Assembly (NCBI RefSeq): GCF_001591505.1
Contig: NZ_BCVA01000025.1
Span: 1 to 64,000, forward strand
Reading direction: 5' to 3'
Length of the DNA stretch: 64,000 bases
From: Neobacillus niacini NBRC 15566
GTDB lineage: Bacteria > Bacillota > Bacilli > Bacillales > Cytobacillaceae
Under the pieces are notes generated by a model. It saw nothing but the letters and a program-made list of their open reading frames with translations. It searched no databases and was not told the DNA's origin. The position numbers were made by a program, and so were the translations under genes. This document shows positions 61,054-64,000 of the stretch, one piece after another. Each line of letters opens with the position of its first letter. The stretch's first letter is position 1.

Positions 61054-62349
61054 ATGAAAAAACTCTTGTTTTCTACTTTATCCCTAGTAATGGTACTTTT
61101 TGCTGGTGGATGTGGAGATTTCGATTTAGTAGATTCTGCCGAGAGTAAAGGGAAAGAAAAAATAACCATAAAAATTGCCTGGTGGGGCGAAAAACCCCGT
61201 CATGACTATACCTTGCAAGTAATCGAATTGTTTGAGGAAAAATATCCAACGATTAATGTAGAGCCGCTATATTCAAATTGGGATGATTACTGGAAACGAT
61301 TAGCTCCGATGGCAGCCGGGAATCAACTTCCTGACGTTATCCAAATGGATATGCTTTATCTTAAAACATATAGTGAAAATTTCTTGCTTGAAGATTTAAT
61401 ACCATATGTGAATCAAGAGCTAATTAAGACAGACTCAATTAATCAGACGATCCTTTCAGGCGGGAAAATCAATAAGCATTTGTATGGCTTTCCTTTAGGG
61501 TTAAATGCCCCTGCAATTATTGTTGACCCCCATTTACTTTCTTCAGGAGCGGGTAATCAGCCAAAAGATAATTGGACTTGGAGTGATTTTGAAAAAATTG
61601 TTCTACAGGTTCATAAAGATAAGGGAATTTATGGTACGAACGGGATGAAGTCACCAGATGTATTTTTCTCGTATTACTTACGTACAAAAGGAATGGATTT
61701 ATATAATAAATCTGGAACTGGATTAGGGTATGATGATGATCAATTATTTGTTGAGTATTTCGACATGCAATTGAGGCTCCTCGACCAAGGTGCCTTTCCA
61801 AGAGCAGATGTTACGGAACAGATTAAAGGTATCGAAGATGAATTGCTAGTAAAGCAGCAGTCAGCGATGCAATGGGTATATTCGAACCAATACATCGGTT
61901 TCTTGGAAGCGACAAACCGACAGCTCGAGCTTTTTCCTCCTCCAGGACCGGGACAGGATTTGGGTCTTACAGTAAAGCCTAGTATGCTTTTTTCGATGTC
62001 AAGAAGTTCAAAGCATAAAGAAGCTGCAGCTCAATTTATTAATTTCTTCATAAATGATATCGAGGCAAATAAAGTAATAAAAGGTGAACGAGGAGTGCCT
62101 GTTTCTGCAAAGGTTGCAGAGAAAATGAAACCAGATTTATCTGTTAATCAGAAAAAGGTATTCGACTATGTAAATAAAGTACAAAATAAAAACAATATCG
62201 TCGAAAAGGCAAATCCTCTTGGCAGTAATGAGGTTGTGAAACTATTACAAGATGTTTCCGAACAAATCTTGTTTAAGAAAATTACACCAACTGAGGGTGC
62301 GCAGCAATTTAGAATGGAAGCAAACAAAATCCTCACTACCAATAACTAA
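61054..62349 (+). CDS. Sugar ABC transporter substrate-binding lipoprotein 1
   Basis: 431 residues, family 1 solute-binding protein. The signal is KKLLFSTLSLVMVLFAGGC, with Cys about residue 20; the lipobox AGGC is a weak match. The body begins ITIKIAWWGEKPRHDYT, with VIELFEEKYPTINVE, DYWKRLAPMAAGNQLPDVIQMD, and GERGVPVSA near the end. The start at 61054 has GGGGGAA upstream; the longer in-frame ORF overlaps the regulator gene. It lies 22 bases after the regulator, so it is likely cotranscribed with it. A strong terminator follows, and a close paralogue with its own regulation comes next. Confidence 0.9.
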   Translation: MKKLLFSTLSLVMVLFAGGCGDFDLVDSAESKGKEKITIKIAWWGEKPRHDYTLQVIELFEEKYPTINVEPLYSNWDDYWKRLAPMAAGNQLPDVIQMDMLYLKTYSENFLLEDLIPYVNQELIKTDSINQTILSGGKINKHLYGFPLGLNAPAIIVDPHLLSSGAGNQPKDNWTWSDFEKIVLQVHKDKGIYGTNGMKSPDVFFSYYLRTKGMDLYNKSGTGLGYDDDQLFVEYFDMQLRLLDQGAFPRADVTEQIKGIEDELLVKQQSAMQWVYSNQYIGFLEATNRQLELFPPPGPGQDLGLTVKPSMLFSMSRSSKHKEAAAQFINFFINDIEANKVIKGERGVPVSAKVAEKMKPDLSVNQKKVFDYVNKVQNKNNIVEKANPLGSNEVVKLLQDVSEQILFKKITPTEGAQQFRMEANKILTTNN

Positions 62350-62363
62350 TCTATATACAAAAG

Positions 62364-62416
62364 AAAGCTCTCTTAAAAACAAGCACGCACCTGCTTGTTT
62401 CAAGAGAGCTTTTTTA
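62364..62416 (+). terminator. Terminator between the two binding-protein genes
   Basis: AAAGCTCTCTT (62364-62374) and AAGAGAGCTTTT (62402-62413) pair around an inner ACAAGCACG/CTGCTTGT hairpin, followed by T residues. It separates the second binding protein from the regulator operon. Confidence 0.88.
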
Positions 62417-62488
62417 AATGTCTGATTTTTAAACAAACAAAGCGGAAAATTGGATTCAGACTATTTTGATTTCAATGCATAATTAAGA

Positions 62489-62504
62489 ATGTAAACACTT
62501 ACAT
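62489..62504 (+). promoter_or_regulatory. cre-like palindrome before binding protein 2
   Basis: ATGTAAACACTTACAT is a near-perfect palindrome matching the cre consensus with one mismatch (A for the central G). It lies about 33 bp before the gene. Confidence 0.5.
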
Positions 62505-62536
62505 AAAAGTGTGAAAAAAGAAGGGGGAAATAAAGA

Positions 62537-63841
62537 ATGAAGAAATTTTTAACGCTATTGTTTTCTTTTGTTTTAGTTTTTACATTAGCAGCATGTAATA
62601 GCAGCAGTTCAACGGGCAGTGAAGAAACTAAACCTAAAGAAGACAAAAAAGATGAAAAAGTTACTCTTCGTATTGCTTGGTGGGGATCACAGCCGCGACA
62701 TGATTATACACTTAAAATAATTGAAATGTATGAAGAAAAAAATCCAAATGTAAAAATCGAAGCAGAATATGCAGCATGGGATGATTACTGGAAAAAGCTA
62801 GCTCCACAGGCAGCAGCAAATGAGCTTCCTGATATCATTCAAATGGATCTATCTTACTTTTCACAGTACGCGCAAAACAACCAAATTGCTGATTTAACTC
62901 CATATTTGGATAAACAAATTAATACAAAAGATATTGCTGAAAATATCATCAATGGCGGTAAACTTGGCGACAAGCTTTTTGGAATTAACGCTGGTGTAAA
63001 CGTTGTTGGTTTCCATCATGATCCAGCTGTACTTGCAAAAGCTGGTGTAGATTCTATCCCTGAAAATTGGACATGGGACGATTACAAAGAAATCGCAGCA
63101 AAAGCAAAAGCTGCTGGCGTATTTATCGACACAGGAATGAAAGCAGATGTATTCTTCAACTATTTCTTAAGAACACAAGGAAAGTCACTTTATAGCAAAG
63201 ATGGTGCTTCTCTAGGGTATAAAGATGATAAATTGTTCGAAGAATTCTTCAATATGACAGCTGGATTAGTAAAAGATAAAGCGGTTCCAACACCTGACTT
63301 CTTAGCCCAGTTGAAAGGGATTGAAGATGATCCTGTCGTAACTCAAAATGCAATTGGTATTTGGCAATGGTCTAACCAGTTTGTAGGTCTTCAACAAGTT
63401 GCGAATAGAGAACTTGCTATTGCTCCAATGCCAGGTCCTGACAGCGAAAAAGGTTTATATTTAAAACCGAGTATGTTCTGGTCAGTTGGCAACAATTCAA
63501 AGCATAAAGAAGAGGCTGCAAAGTTTATCGATTTCATGATCAATGATATCGAAGCAAACAAATTAAATCTTGGTGACCGTGGTGTTCCTGGTTCTTCCGT
63601 TGTAAAAGAAGCATTGAAGCCACTGCTTTCACCAGCACAAGTCCAAGTTTTTGATTATGTGGATTGGGCAGAAGGAAATAGCTCTGAATTCGATGGTCCA
63701 GACCCAGTTGGTGCCGGCCAAGTAATTGAAACGCTTGATAGTTTAGCTGAACAAATGGCTTATGGAAATCTATCTGTGAAAGATGCTGCTAAACAGTTTA
63801 GACAACAAGCTGAAAGTGTCTTAGCACAAAACAAAAAATAA
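62537..63841 (+). CDS. Sugar ABC transporter substrate-binding lipoprotein 2
   Basis: 434 residues with a standard lipobox LAAC (Cys20) and a Ser-rich linker. It is clearly paralogous to the protein at 61054: VTLRIAWWGSQPRHDYT, DYWKKLAPQAAANELPDIIQMD, and GDRGVPGSS correspond to its blocks. It is followed by a hairpin and then the start of a permease gene, which is the arrangement of the true importer. Lipoprotein 1 may therefore serve a different purpose, such as presenting ligand to the sensor kinase. RBS AAGGGGGAAAT precedes the ATG. Confidence 0.93.
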   Translation: MKKFLTLLFSFVLVFTLAACNSSSSTGSEETKPKEDKKDEKVTLRIAWWGSQPRHDYTLKIIEMYEEKNPNVKIEAEYAAWDDYWKKLAPQAAANELPDIIQMDLSYFSQYAQNNQIADLTPYLDKQINTKDIAENIINGGKLGDKLFGINAGVNVVGFHHDPAVLAKAGVDSIPENWTWDDYKEIAAKAKAAGVFIDTGMKADVFFNYFLRTQGKSLYSKDGASLGYKDDKLFEEFFNMTAGLVKDKAVPTPDFLAQLKGIEDDPVVTQNAIGIWQWSNQFVGLQQVANRELAIAPMPGPDSEKGLYLKPSMFWSVGNNSKHKEEAAKFIDFMINDIEANKLNLGDRGVPGSSVVKEALKPLLSPAQVQVFDYVDWAEGNSSEFDGPDPVGAGQVIETLDSLAEQMAYGNLSVKDAAKQFRQQAESVLAQNKK

Positions 63842-63850
63842 TTTCCACTT

Positions 63851-63895
63851 CGATAGCTGATCACATCAACGATCAGCTATCGTCCTTTCATCTTA
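63851..63895 (+). terminator. Hairpin between binding protein 2 and the permease
   Basis: CGATAGCTGATC (63851-63862) and GATCAGCTATCG (63871-63882) form a perfect 12-bp stem followed by TCCTTTCATCTT. The weak T tract suggests partial termination or mRNA stabilisation, giving more binding protein than permease. Confidence 0.7.
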
Positions 63896-63927
63896 GGAAA
63901 GAGTCCAAAGAAAGAGGAGATGAATAA

Positions 63928-64000
63928 ATGAATACACGTGTGATGAAGGAAAATATACAAGCAGATGTCACGATCACTTCTATCAGCAAGCGTTCCCGTA
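63928..64000 (+). CDS. Start of a probable sugar ABC transporter permease (cut by the window end)
   Basis: Only the first 24 codons are present (MNTRVMKENIQADVTITSIS and a basic SKRSR). AGAGGAGATGAATAA supplies the ribosome site. The identity rests on position directly after a solute-binding lipoprotein gene; the visible residues are a cytoplasmic N-terminus and show no diagnostic motif. Confidence 0.6.
   Translation, partial: MNTRVMKENIQADVTITSISKRSR

Overview
The window looks like chromosomal DNA of a low-GC, endospore-forming Bacillaceae (a Bacillus/Neobacillus-type soil bacterium). The evidence is a clear CotE spore-coat protein, strong AGGAGG-type ribosome binding sites, catabolite-responsive (cre) elements, a T-box-controlled aminoacyl-tRNA synthetase and a YesM/YesN-type two-component system. 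No rRNA, tRNA, phage, IS transposase or CRISPR array was seen.

Layout. (1) 1-3.7 kb: cotE, a small unknown gene, a GNAT acetyltransferase, a kinase-like protein and serC. (2) 4.1-9.1 kb: an MFS transporter, a Cys-type sulfatase lipoprotein and its anaerobic-type maturase, with a perfect cre upstream. (3) 9.2-37.9 kb: a large aromatic/alicyclic catabolic region. It holds two meta-cleavage hydrolases, two near-identical catechol 2,3-dioxygenase-type enzymes, three acyl-CoA-dehydrogenase-fold hydroxylases with one flavin reductase, a 2-keto-4-pentenoate hydratase, an FAH-family hydrolase and two SDRs. It also holds three fumarate-reductase/KstD-like flavoproteins, a FAD-synthetase-like protein, ETF beta/alpha, a PEP mutase/isocitrate lyase-family lyase, a GntR regulator, an unusual XylR_N-V4R-PucR regulator and a TRAP transporter. 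Four promoters here share one element with a fixed internal spacing. (4) 38-41.8 kb: a Nudix hydrolase, a DUF1398-like protein, and a threonyl-tRNA synthetase lacking its N-terminal editing half behind three tandem T-box leaders. (5) 41.8-64 kb: a rhamnogalacturonan/pectin locus with a PL11 lyase, two GH105 hydrolases, an oxidoreductase, a GH115-like enzyme, an SGNH acetylesterase, a GH42 beta-galactosidase, a rhamnose mutarotase, a heterodimeric ABC exporter, a YesM/YesN-like sensor/regulator pair, two paralogous sugar-binding lipoproteins and the start of a permease.

How the genes fit together. The sulfatase could desulfate an aromatic sulfate ester. The flavoproteins could dehydrogenate a ring, passing electrons to ETF. 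The two-component hydroxylases then make catechols, which the dioxygenases, hydrolases and hydratase open and shorten. The usual final aldolase and aldehyde dehydrogenase are not in the window. The pectin locus would depolymerise rhamnogalacturonan outside the cell, import oligosaccharides through the ABC importer and finish them inside.

The most unusual features are four intergenic tandem-repeat arrays, all with a 52-bp period (five helical turns) but with different arm sequences; the triple T-box/editing-less ThrRS; the shared promoter element; and a MITE-like element inside the catabolic cluster.
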